Source of the DNA: Flavobacteriales bacterium UBA5422 | GTDB lineage: Bacteria; Bacteroidota; Bacteroidia; Flavobacteriales_D; Crocinitomicaceae | Direction: 5' to 3' | Length of the DNA: 7,436 nt | NCBI GenBank assembly: GCA_002409405.1 | Contig: DHNG01000041.1 | Span: 92,239-99,674 of the forward strand | Shown here: in pieces, positions 1-6,700 of the stretch | Layout of the letters: every line of letters starts with the position of its first letter | Position numbering within the stretch: position 1 is the first letter of the stretch | Program-made: the position numbers and the translations under genes | Notes under the pieces: generated by a model | Databases searched by the model: none | Told to the model about the DNA's origin: nothing | What the model saw: only the letters and a program-made list of their open reading frames with translations

Positions 1-28
1 TCTCGCAAAGGCGCTAAGACGCGCAAGG
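1..28. repeat. Partial dispersed intergenic repeat (GCAAAG/GCTAAGACGC type)
   Basis: The window opens with TCTCGCAAAGGCGCTAAGAC followed by GCGCAAGG. It has the iterated GCAAAG-GCG-AAGACGC-GCAAGG pattern that I remember as a common dispersed intergenic element in many bacterial genomes, Bacteroidota included. The copy may extend beyond the left edge. Only the pattern is seen here; dispersal across the genome is inferred. Confidence 0.4.
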
Positions 29-100
29 ATAGGCTGAAAGGGTAACTGAATGTTAAAATAAATCGAGTGGAAGGATTCAATAAACTATTGTGATTTTTTT

Positions 101-120
101 GTTCGCGAAGGTGCAAAGGG
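101..120. repeat. Second, shorter fragment of the GCAAAG-type repeat
   Basis: GTTCGCGAAGGTGCAAAGGG repeats the cadence of bases 1-28 (TCGC-AAGG-GC-AAAGG) in the same orientation, after about 70 bases of unrelated A+T-rich sequence. The two may be the edges of one decayed element or two insertions. It lies just outside the distal terminator hairpin, so it is probably not transcribed with groEL. Confidence 0.35.
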
Positions 121-123
121 ATT

Positions 124-157
124 AAAAAGAAAAACCTCTTCTGTTTCAGAAGAGGTT
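124..157 (-). terminator. Distal intrinsic terminator of the groES-groEL transcript
   Basis: An 11-bp perfect stem (133-143 paired with 147-157, arms AACCTCTTCTG and CAGAAGAGGTT) encloses a TTT loop on the plus strand. Read on the minus strand, the hairpin is followed by TTTTTCTTTTT, a classic intrinsic terminator tail. On the plus strand it is followed by CTTTTATA, so it may also stop rightward transcription. It lies about 215 bases past the groEL stop and acts as a backup to the hairpin at 214-239. Confidence 0.75.
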
Positions 158-208
158 CTTTTATATATGGTCGTCTCATTTTACCCGAATAAATCGGCAA
201 AAACAAGA

Positions 209-239
209 CGGAAAAAGAGCCGACAATCGTCGACTCTTT
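209..239 (-). terminator. Proximal intrinsic terminator after groEL
   Basis: The arms 214-224 and 229-239 form an 11-bp stem around a 4-base loop. On the plus strand there is one C-A mismatch (220/233). On the minus strand, the groEL sense, that position becomes a G-U pair, so the stem is continuous in groEL mRNA. The minus-strand hairpin runs into TTTTT then CCG. This strand asymmetry supports a terminator for the chaperonin operon, about 135 bases after the groEL stop codon. Confidence 0.7.
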
Positions 240-300
240 GTAACGTTTATGAGGTGAGGAATGTTCTATTCATAGAGATAAATCTAAATCCAGAAGTACC

Positions 301-327
301 CTCCCCTTATCCCCTCCGAAGAGGGAA
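301..327. repeat. C-rich intergenic hairpin element with UUCG loop
   Basis: CTCCCCTTATCCCCTCCGAA followed by GAGGGAA contains a 5-bp stem (312-316 with 321-325). On the minus strand its loop is TTCG, the very stable UUCG tetraloop, and it is followed by a G-rich run. The 'CCCTC-TTCG-GAGGGG-AT-AGGGG' style resembles short G/C-rich elements scattered between genes in Bacteroidota. In the groEL transcript it would fold about 50-60 bases after the stop, where it could protect the 3' end. There is no U-tract, so it is not itself a terminator. Confidence 0.4.
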
Positions 328-372
328 ACTGATTTCACATCAATTTAGAATGCATCAATCTGCATTATCCAA

Positions 373-2007
373 TTACATCATTCCCGGCATTCCTCCAGGC
401 ATTCCACCGTGCATGTGTGCTCCTGCCTCTTCCGGCTCGTCAGCGATCACAGCTTCGGTTGTCAGCAACAAGGATGCAATGGATGCTGCATTTTCGATGG
501 CAATACGTGTTACTTTTGTCGGGTCAATTACTCCTGCTTCGTACAGATTTTCAAACACATCTGTGCGTGCGTTGTATCCGAAATCATTTTTCCCTTCACG
601 TACTTTCTGAACGACAACAGCTCCTTCTCCACCTGCATTGGCAACGATCTGACGCAATGGCTCTTCAATTGCACGTTTTGCTATCAAAATACCTGTTGTT
701 TCATCTTCGTTTGCTCCTTTCAGGTTTTCCAATACTTCAATGGCACGAATAAATGCAACTCCACCACCCGGTACAATTCCTTCTTCAACAGCTGCTCTTG
801 TAGCTGCCAGAGCATCATCAACACGGTCTTTTTTCTCTTTCATTTCAACCTCTGTTGTCGCTCCGACATACAATACAGCAACTCCACCAGCTAATTTAGC
901 CAGACGTTCCTGCAATTTTTCACGGTCGTAATCAGAAGACGTCGATTCAATTTGTGCTTTGATCTGATTCACGCGCAAATCAATTTCTTCTTTTTTACCT
1001 GCTCCGTTAACAATCGTCGTATTGTCTTTGTCAATTTCTATTTTTTCAGCTGTTCCAAGGAATTCCAATGTCGCATTTTCAAGTGTATATCCTCTTTCTT
1101 CCGAAACAACTTGTCCACCTGTTAAAACCGCGATGTCTTCCAGCATTGCTTTTCTTCTGTCTCCGAATCCCGGTGCTTTCACCGCTGCGATTTTCAGTGC
1201 TCCGCGGATACGGTTTACCACCAATGTAGCCAGTGCTTCACCATCCACATCTTCAGCGATGATTAACAATGGTTTTCCTGACTGTGCTACCGGCTCCAAA
1301 ATCGGAAGTAATTCCTTCATATTGGAAATTTTCTTGTCGTAAATCAAGACATACGGGCGATCCAATTCAGCAATCATTTTTTCCGTGTTTGTTACGAAGT
1401 AAGGAGATAAATATCCTCTGTCGAATTGCATTCCTTCTACCGTTTTCACTTCTGTTTCCGTACCTTTTGCTTCTTCAACAGTAATTACCCCTTCGTTTCC
1501 TACTTTTTTCATTGCTTCCGCAATCAATGCACCGATTGTTTCATCGTTGTTTGCTGAAATCGTTGCAATTTGCTTGATTTTGTCGTTATCGGAACCTACT
1601 TCTTTCGAAATGGACTTCAAAGATTTCACGATCTCAATCACCGCTTTGTCAATTCCTCTTTTCAAGTCCATCGGATTTGCTCCTGCAGCTACGTTTTTCA
1701 ACCCGGCAGTAATAATCGCTTGTGCCAATACCGTTGCTGTTGTTGTACCATCACCGGCAATATCCGCTGTTTTTGATGCAACTTCTTTTACGATTTGTGC
1801 TCCGATATTTTCAATTCCGTCTTTCAGTTCGATTTCTTTTGCTACGGAAACACCATCTTTTGTGACATGCGGTGCACCGAATTTTTTACCGATTACGACA
1901 TTTCTTCCTTTCGGTCCCAATGTTACTTTTACTGCGTCGGCTAATGCATCGACACCTCTTTTCAGTTTCTCACGTGCTTCGACGTCGAAATAAATTTCTT
2001 TTGCCAT
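373..2007 (-). CDS. groEL: Chaperonin GroEL (Hsp60, Cpn60)
   Basis: This is the 60-kDa cytoplasmic chaperonin subunit. It forms a double-ring 14-mer that encloses unfolded proteins under the GroES lid and folds them in an ATP-driven cycle. The 544-residue product is full length for the family. Visible signatures are LGPKGR (30-35), TKDGVSVAKE with the nucleotide-site Asp51, the ATP-binding GDGTTT (85-90), VDDAL around the catalytic Asp398, and PGGG (413-416). The tail HMHGGMPGGMPGMM (531-544) is the Gly-Met cavity tail. The apical domain lies roughly at residues 190-375. The start MAKEIYF is the family start. The gene begins 25 bases after groES and shares its transcript; the gap is A-rich on the coding strand, with no Shine-Dalgarno site. 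Two terminator hairpins lie downstream. Nothing is broken or unusual in the protein. Confidence 0.99.
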   Translation of the reverse strand: MAKEIYFDVEAREKLKRGVDALADAVKVTLGPKGRNVVIGKKFGAPHVTKDGVSVAKEIELKDGIENIGAQIVKEVASKTADIAGDGTTTATVLAQAIITAGLKNVAAGANPMDLKRGIDKAVIEIVKSLKSISKEVGSDNDKIKQIATISANNDETIGALIAEAMKKVGNEGVITVEEAKGTETEVKTVEGMQFDRGYLSPYFVTNTEKMIAELDRPYVLIYDKKISNMKELLPILEPVAQSGKPLLIIAEDVDGEALATLVVNRIRGALKIAAVKAPGFGDRRKAMLEDIAVLTGGQVVSEERGYTLENATLEFLGTAEKIEIDKDNTTIVNGAGKKEEIDLRVNQIKAQIESTSSDYDREKLQERLAKLAGGVAVLYVGATTEVEMKEKKDRVDDALAATRAAVEEGIVPGGGVAFIRAIEVLENLKGANEDETTGILIAKRAIEEPLRQIVANAGGEGAVVVQKVREGKNDFGYNARTDVFENLYEAGVIDPTKVTRIAIENAASIASLLLTTEAVIADEPEEAGAHMHGGMPGGMPGMM

Positions 2008-2032
2008 GTTTTTTTGTTCTTGTAATTGTTAA

Positions 2033-2308
2033 TTAGAAAATACCATAAATGTCAGACTCACGCATGATCAGGTATGTTTTACCATCCAGTTTGATCTCTG
2101 TCCCTGAATATTGCCCGTACAGAACGTGATCACCTACTTTCACTGTCATCGGTTCGTCTTTTTTTCCTCCTCCTGCAGCAACAACAGTTCCTTTCAATGG
2201 TTTTTCCTTTGCTGTATCAGGAATGATGATTCCACTTGCTGTTTTTTCTTCTGCTGGCGCTGCTTCAATCAGAACGCGATCCGCCAAAGGTTTAAATGAT
2301 ATAGACAT
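2033..2308 (-). CDS. groES: Co-chaperonin GroES (Hsp10, Cpn10)
   Basis: This is the heptameric lid of the GroEL folding chamber. The 91-residue product is a few residues shorter than E. coli GroES, as is common in Bacteroidota. It opens with PLADRVLIEAAPAEEKTASG. The mobile loop that docks onto GroEL is at about 18-37, containing the hydrophobic GIII segment (26-29). It then has GTVVAAGGGK and VKVGDHVLYGQYSGTEI, followed by the closing YLIMRESDIYGIF. It is the first gene of the groES-groEL operon, 25 bases before groEL. The start was chosen because MSISFKPLADRV matches the family and the next upstream sequence is the promoter-like region. Control elements at 2344-2417 (TTGGCAC and ACTGACA boxes) suggest dedicated regulation. 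No CIRCE inverted repeat is present. Confidence 0.98.
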   Translation of the reverse strand: MSISFKPLADRVLIEAAPAEEKTASGIIIPDTAKEKPLKGTVVAAGGGKKDEPMTVKVGDHVLYGQYSGTEIKLDGKTYLIMRESDIYGIF

Positions 2309-2343
2309 ATGTACAATTTGTTTTTACTGTTTGGTTCCCATAT

Positions 2344-2361
2344 TGACCAATTTTGTGCCAA
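2344..2361 (-). promoter_or_regulatory. Candidate groES promoter, TTGGCAC element (sigma-54-like -24 half)
   Basis: Read on the minus strand, the element is TTGGCACAAAATTGGTCA. TTGGCAC matches the -24 half of a sigma-54 promoter (TGGCAC), but the -12 half TTGC is not clean: TTGG falls one base short of the expected spacing. Its first T lies 53 bases upstream of the groES ATG, which suits a leader of about 25-30 bases. No good Bacteroidota housekeeping -7 box (TAnnTTTG) is seen in this gap. The element is seen directly; its role as a promoter, and any sigma-54 dependence, are inferred. Confidence 0.4.
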
Positions 2362-2378
2362 TCCTTTTTTTGATCCAA

Positions 2379-2417
2379 ACTGGCAGAAAAGTTGTCAGTG
2401 AACTGACATACTGACAT
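2379..2417. promoter_or_regulatory. ACTGACA box cluster upstream of groES, likely operator or activator site
   Basis: TGTCAGT (2393-2399) and ACTGACA (2402-2408) form a perfect 7-bp inverted repeat with a 2-base centre. An exact tandem copy follows, so ACTGACAT occurs at 2402-2409 and again at 2410-2417. A one-mismatch copy, ACTGGCA, lies at 2379-2385. The cluster sits upstream of the TTGGCAC element as seen from groES, where an activator or repressor would bind. As RNA, TGTCAG-TTCA-CTGACA followed by ACTTTT could instead be a weak terminator for the esterase gene. Confidence 0.5.
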
Positions 2418-2443
2418 TCGAAAATTACATCACAAGTCCTGGC

Positions 2444-3577
2444 TTATTCTTTTACCAGTTTTTGAATGCTTGTCCCTGTCTCTGTCTCAACCATCAACAG
2501 GTACACTCCTGCATTCAATCCGACAATTGACAACATTCCTGAATGCGGATCTGCATCTTTCACCCATTTCCCGGTTGGTTCATACAAACGGACAGATGTT
2601 AGTGGTTCATCCGTCTGAATGTGCACCACATCTTTAGCAGGGTTCGGAACTAATTTAAACGACGTAGCATTCGTACTATTCAGTCCTAATCCCTGACAAA
2701 CAGGCTGTCCCTCCAATTCAAATGCCATCAGAAACTGAACAATCCGGGTTGCCACATCCGGAAGTTGGACAGACGGCCATCCATGCCCTCCTCCAACGAT
2801 CCGAATCAATGAAATTTCCTTTGCATTCATTCCTGTCGAACAAAACATGATCTTCTTTACACTTCCGTTGATATCCGTTACATTGGCCGGGTTGTAGGTA
2901 TTTTCTCCACATGTCGGGTAAGAAAATCCGGTCAGCGGATATTCACTCCATGCATCCGGCTGATGATTCGGATCGGGATAAGCAACGGTATTATCGTTAT
3001 CTCCATGAATGTGAAGAATCGGAATTTTTATAAAACCACTGCTTCCCAGGTAATTGTTGATATAAGTATCACCATTATTTCCTGCATCACCATACATACT
3101 GGCTGCAACCGGAGCAATTGCTGCAATTTGATCTGCCATCTCAATCGCCATCCGGTAGGCTAAAAATCCACCGGCAGAATGCCCTGTTGCATATACTCTG
3201 TTTCTGTTAATGGAATAGTTTACACACAAATAATTGATTATATCCTGCATAAACAAGAGGTCATCGGCGGGACTATCTCCCAAAACAGCTCTGTTCCAAC
3301 CTCCGGTATATGCATTCGGGAAAACCCCAATAAAATTGTGTGTGGCCGCAAGATTGGCAATTCCGGAGTAAGAAGCGATCCCGGATCCTGTACCTCCGTC
3401 ACCGTGCAATACAATAATAACGGGTAGATTGTCGTTCAGATTTCCCGGATCATCTGGCAATTGCACCCAAAATTTACGGGAAAGACCATCTGAGACAATA
3501 TCGACTTCTTCCAGCGATTGCGCCGAACAACAGACAGGAAGCAACAAAAGGATCAATGTAGCGATTTTTGATTTCAT
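2444..3577 (-). CDS. Secreted alpha/beta-hydrolase esterase (LpqC/PHB-depolymerase type) with T9SS sorting domain
   Basis: The product is a predicted extracellular serine esterase of 377 residues. A signal peptide covers about 1-20 (MKSKIATLILLLLPVCCSAQ). The hydrolase domain covers about 21-290. It has the oxyanion segment VLHGDGG (56-62), the nucleophile motif GHSAGG with Ser134, HGDND with probable catalytic Asp195, and GGGHGWP with catalytic His265. The order and motifs match the COG3509 group, which includes polyhydroxybutyrate depolymerases and feruloyl or acetyl-xylan esterases; the substrate cannot be told from sequence. Residues 306-377 form a T9SS type A sorting domain (LVPNPAKDVVHI, then LNAGVYLLMVETETG, ending QKLVKE), so export through the type IX system is expected. 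I chose the start at 3577 for the signal peptide; an ATG at 3697 would add 40 residues that cover the promoter region. The groES start lies 135 bases downstream on the same strand. Confidence 0.9.
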   Translation of the reverse strand: MKSKIATLILLLLPVCCSAQSLEEVDIVSDGLSRKFWVQLPDDPGNLNDNLPVIIVLHGDGGTGSGIASYSGIANLAATHNFIGVFPNAYTGGWNRAVLGDSPADDLLFMQDIINYLCVNYSINRNRVYATGHSAGGFLAYRMAIEMADQIAAIAPVAASMYGDAGNNGDTYINNYLGSSGFIKIPILHIHGDNDNTVAYPDPNHQPDAWSEYPLTGFSYPTCGENTYNPANVTDINGSVKKIMFCSTGMNAKEISLIRIVGGGHGWPSVQLPDVATRIVQFLMAFELEGQPVCQGLGLNSTNATSFKLVPNPAKDVVHIQTDEPLTSVRLYEPTGKWVKDADPHSGMLSIVGLNAGVYLLMVETETGTSIQKLVKE

Positions 3578-3607
3578 AGATTTAGTTTTTAGTGTGTTAT
3601 ATTCATC

Positions 3608-3615
3608 CAAAAGTA
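3608..3615 (-). promoter_or_regulatory. Bacteroidota -7 box for the esterase gene
   Basis: On the minus strand the bases read TACTTTTG, a perfect match to the Bacteroidota sigma-A -7 consensus TAnnTTTG. It lies 31 bases upstream of the chosen ATG at 3577, giving a leader of about 20-25 bases. The expected TTTG at -33 is not convincing: the nearest TTG is about 15 bases upstream instead of 19-20. The placement also supports the shorter start of the esterase. Confidence 0.5.
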
Positions 3616-3690
3616 GAAATAAATCACATACAACAGAATAAAATAAATCTAACAATTTAATTATAAACATCTTAATCTCGATTGAGTTAC

Positions 3691-3712
3691 AATTCATTTT
3701 TTTTTATGAATT
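3691..3712. promoter_or_regulatory. Inverted repeat with T8 spacer in the divergent intergenic region
   Basis: AATTCAT (3691-3697) and ATGAATT (3706-3712) are perfect 7-bp reverse complements separated by eight T residues. The repeat directly abuts the TTGGCAC element of the rightward gene, a plausible operator position. The arms are entirely A+T-rich apart from one C/G pair, so a chance origin is possible. It is not a terminator, as no stable stem with a U-tract results. Confidence 0.3.
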
Positions 3713-3728
3713 TTGGCACAAAAAATGG
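3713..3728 (+). promoter_or_regulatory. Candidate promoter of the barrel-protein gene, TTGGCAC element
   Basis: TTGGCACAAAAAATGG shares its first 11 bases with the element upstream of groES and lies at the same distance, 53 bases, from the start codon. TGGCAC fits a sigma-54 -24 half; the -12 half (ATGGA against TTGCA) is correctly spaced but imperfect. An overlapping GAATTTTG (3708-3715) is a near-match to the Bacteroidota -7 box, so housekeeping transcription from the same place is an alternative. Confidence 0.35.
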
Positions 3729-3765
3729 ATTGGGGGTTTTACTCACAATTATAAAAGCATCGTTT

Positions 3766-6700
3766 ATGACTAAAATTATTACTTCATTCTTAGTAACACT
3801 TACGATCATCTTTACCAGTTCCTTTTCACAGAAACTGGATCATGACCGGACTTCACCCTGGTTTTTCGGAGTCAATGTCGGTGGTACCTGGCATCATACA
3901 GATGTAAAAAATAAAACACACTACGGGTGGGGGCTTGTTCTCGGGCGAACATTCAATCGTGACTATGCCAATATTTTCAGTTATGATCTAAAGCTGCGAT
4001 ACCTCGGCGGTGCATGGAGGGGACAGAACACCGATACCACAGGATTTACTGATTATACCAACCTGGCATTGAGTCAGGTTCCGACTGATTATAAAAACAC
4101 ATACGGCTACTCCATCAATAATTTCCAGACCAAGGCACACGAACTCAACCTGGAATTGTCTGTTCACCTTAATCGATTGACGGAACGAACAGGATTAGAC
4201 CCATATATTTTCGGTGGTGTCGGAGCGACTTTTTTCCGCGCCAAAGGAAACCTGACAGATGACATGGGCTTTATGTATGATTACAATTTGCTCAATGATT
4301 ACAGCAAGACTTCCTTGTACAATTTCATGGACAAAACCTATGAATCGGACCTGGATGGAAGTCAGAACAGGGTAAATGCTCAATTTATGGGACACCTGGG
4401 AATTGGGCTGGGATATTATTTCACCCGCAATGTTGCGATGGGATTCGAACATAAAACAGCATTCACCGGAGGTGATATTTTTGACGGAACGGTTAACAAC
4501 CATGGGAAATTCAAAACAGATATTTATCACTATACAAGTGTCTATTTAAAAGTTTATTTCAACCGGGCACGTCACCAGGAAGACCCGGCACCGCGTCCTC
4601 AACCACCGGTTAACCCGACGAACCCTACAAATCCTACCAACCCTACAACGCCAACCAATCCGACGAACCCGACGAACCCGACAAATCCAACGAATCCGAC
4701 AACACCTGTTGATTGCCCGGAACCTACAATTGTATTGCAAACTGCAACAAACAGCACTGTCAATCAACCGGCATTCCAGGTAAGCGGTGTAATCAGAAAT
4801 ACAACTTTACAAGGAATTACAGCAACTCACAACGGCATCCAAACCGGGAATTTTGTTTATAATAACAGTGAAACATTCCGGGGAACATTCCAATTGCAAC
4901 CGGGATTAAATACCATTGTTCTGACAGCTTCGAATGCGTGTGGAGTACGAACGGAAACCATTCATGTCAACTACGTTCCCGCTTGTGATAATCCACTTGT
5001 TAACTTTACAAATCCAAGAAGTGCCAACACTTCAACGACCAACTCAACCATTGCCGTTCAGGCTCAAATTACAAACCTGGGAGACGGGTTGGCTCAGCTA
5101 TATGTGAACGGGCAACAAACATCTAACTTCAGCTACAACAATACTACGGGAGTATTATCCAGTACTGTTGCACTGCAAAACGGGAATAACAGTGTACAAA
5201 TCATTGTGTCGAACAGTTGCGGAAGCAATTCTCAAACAATTTATGTGCAGTATGATAAACTGTGTCCGACTCCTTTTGTTTCCATCAAATCACCATCCAG
5301 TGGTTACGGAACATCCAACCGGGTTGAACTAAGCGCGTTTATTCAAAATATAGCCAATGCTAACCAGGTAGATGTGTATGTAAACGGACAAAAACAAACA
5401 GTTGGGACCTATACCGCAACGAACGGAATCTATAAAAAGGTACTGACACTTGGTCTGGGACAAAATTCAATTGTAGTTCGCGCTACAAACAGTTGCGGAA
5501 CGCACGAACAATCGATTAATTATGAATACGGGCAGCCATGTCTTGATCCCACAGTTGTGATGACGAATCCATCCGGTTCGCGTGTTACTTCGACCGTTGC
5601 AACTTATACTATTCAGGCAACAATCCGCAATGTATCCAATCCTCAAAATATTACATTTAAAGTCAATAATACAGTTGTAACCAGCTTTAATTACAGCATG
5701 CAAACCGGATTGTTTACTGCAACTATTCAATTAGGTAATGGAAGTAACCAGGTGGAACTTTCTGCAAGTAATGAATGTGGTTATGCCAGTTCATCTTCAA
5801 CGATTTCTTATACGGCGCCTTGTAACAAACCGATCGCTACCTGGAAACAACCTGCCAACTCGGGAACAAGTGTCAATTCAGAAGACTATACGCTGGAAGC
5901 AGTTGTGACAGGAATCAACTCTGCCAATGATGTAGTACTGACATTAAATGGTGTTGTGGTAACCAATCTTACGTATTTCAACAACACCAACATTTTGCGC
6001 AAACAGCTGAAATTGCAAAAAGGGAATAATTTAATTCAACTTACAGCAAGTAATAATTGTGGTGAAGCCCTGATCTCTACGACAATCAATCTGAAAGGAG
6101 AAACAGTGATTGTTGGTGAAAAACCGGTGGTTGTATTTACCGGCAATTGTGGTGCAAAAGTAGCTGCCGGACTCGTGAAGTTTACAGGAAATGTATTTGG
6201 TGTGACACAAACGTCACAAATTCAGGTAAAATTGCAGAATGTGATTCAAAATGGTGTGACGTTTAAACCAATTGGCAATGGATTCAGCTTTGAACTGGAG
6301 TTGCGGGTAGGTTACTCACAAACTTATACAATGGAAATTACTGCAAGTAACCATGTTGGAACAACAACCAGCAAGTGCCAGCTTACAACAGAAGATGCTC
6401 CTGTAATTGATAATGATATTGTGATCTGTCATACTGTAAATGGTGTCAAGCAAACGATCAAAATCAAGGAATCTCAATGGCCGCAATACCAGCGATTGGG
6501 AGCAACAATGGGTGAATGCCCTGTGGTCGTAGACAATGACCTGGTGATCTGTCTCAATAAAAAAGGGCAGCAAATAACACTTACCATTAAAGAATCACAA
6601 TGGCCGCAGTATGAAAAACTAGGGGCAACGAAAGGAGAATGTCCGGAAGCTGTGGATAATGATATTGTTATTTGTCTTGTGAAAAACAAGGAACGTGTTT

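Larger units (their letters stand above)
1..372. other. Gene-free region downstream of groEL
   Basis: No open reading frame here looks like a gene. The plus-strand frame that enters at 167 runs antisense into the groEL 3' end and has a composition unlike a protein. From left to right the stretch holds two fragments resembling a dispersed GCAAAG-type repeat, two strong hairpins with T-tracts in the minus-strand sense, and a C-rich hairpin element just after groEL. It is best read as the 3' untranslated and termination zone of the groES-groEL transcript, followed by intergenic repeat debris. Confidence 0.7.

Noticed and set aside
167..1993. Long plus-strand open frames opposite groEL (for example 167-610, 409-894, 1547-1993)
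   Set aside because: They are antisense shadows of a highly conserved groEL, are rich in Cys/Phe/Ser as expected from reverse-complement reading, and have no family resemblance or promoter.
2309..2443. CIRCE element upstream of groES
   Set aside because: No TTAGCACTC/GAGTGCTAA arms are present; the inverted repeat found is TGTCAGT/ACTGACA.
3529..3577. Lipoprotein signal for the esterase (LPVCC near residue 17)
   Set aside because: Val precedes the first Cys and Cys the second, which does not fit a lipobox (Gly/Ala/Ser expected); a standard cleavage near SAQ, with a T9SS sorting domain at the other end, fits better.
3578..3697. Upstream ATG at 3697 for the esterase, adding 40 residues
   Set aside because: The extension would place a second hydrophobic stretch before a complete signal peptide and would cover the perfect -7 box at 3608-3615.
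3682..3765. Upstream starts (TTG 3682, ATG 3706) for the barrel protein
   Set aside because: The residues added precede a complete signal peptide and would translate through the TTGGCAC element; 3766 gives a normal signal peptide.
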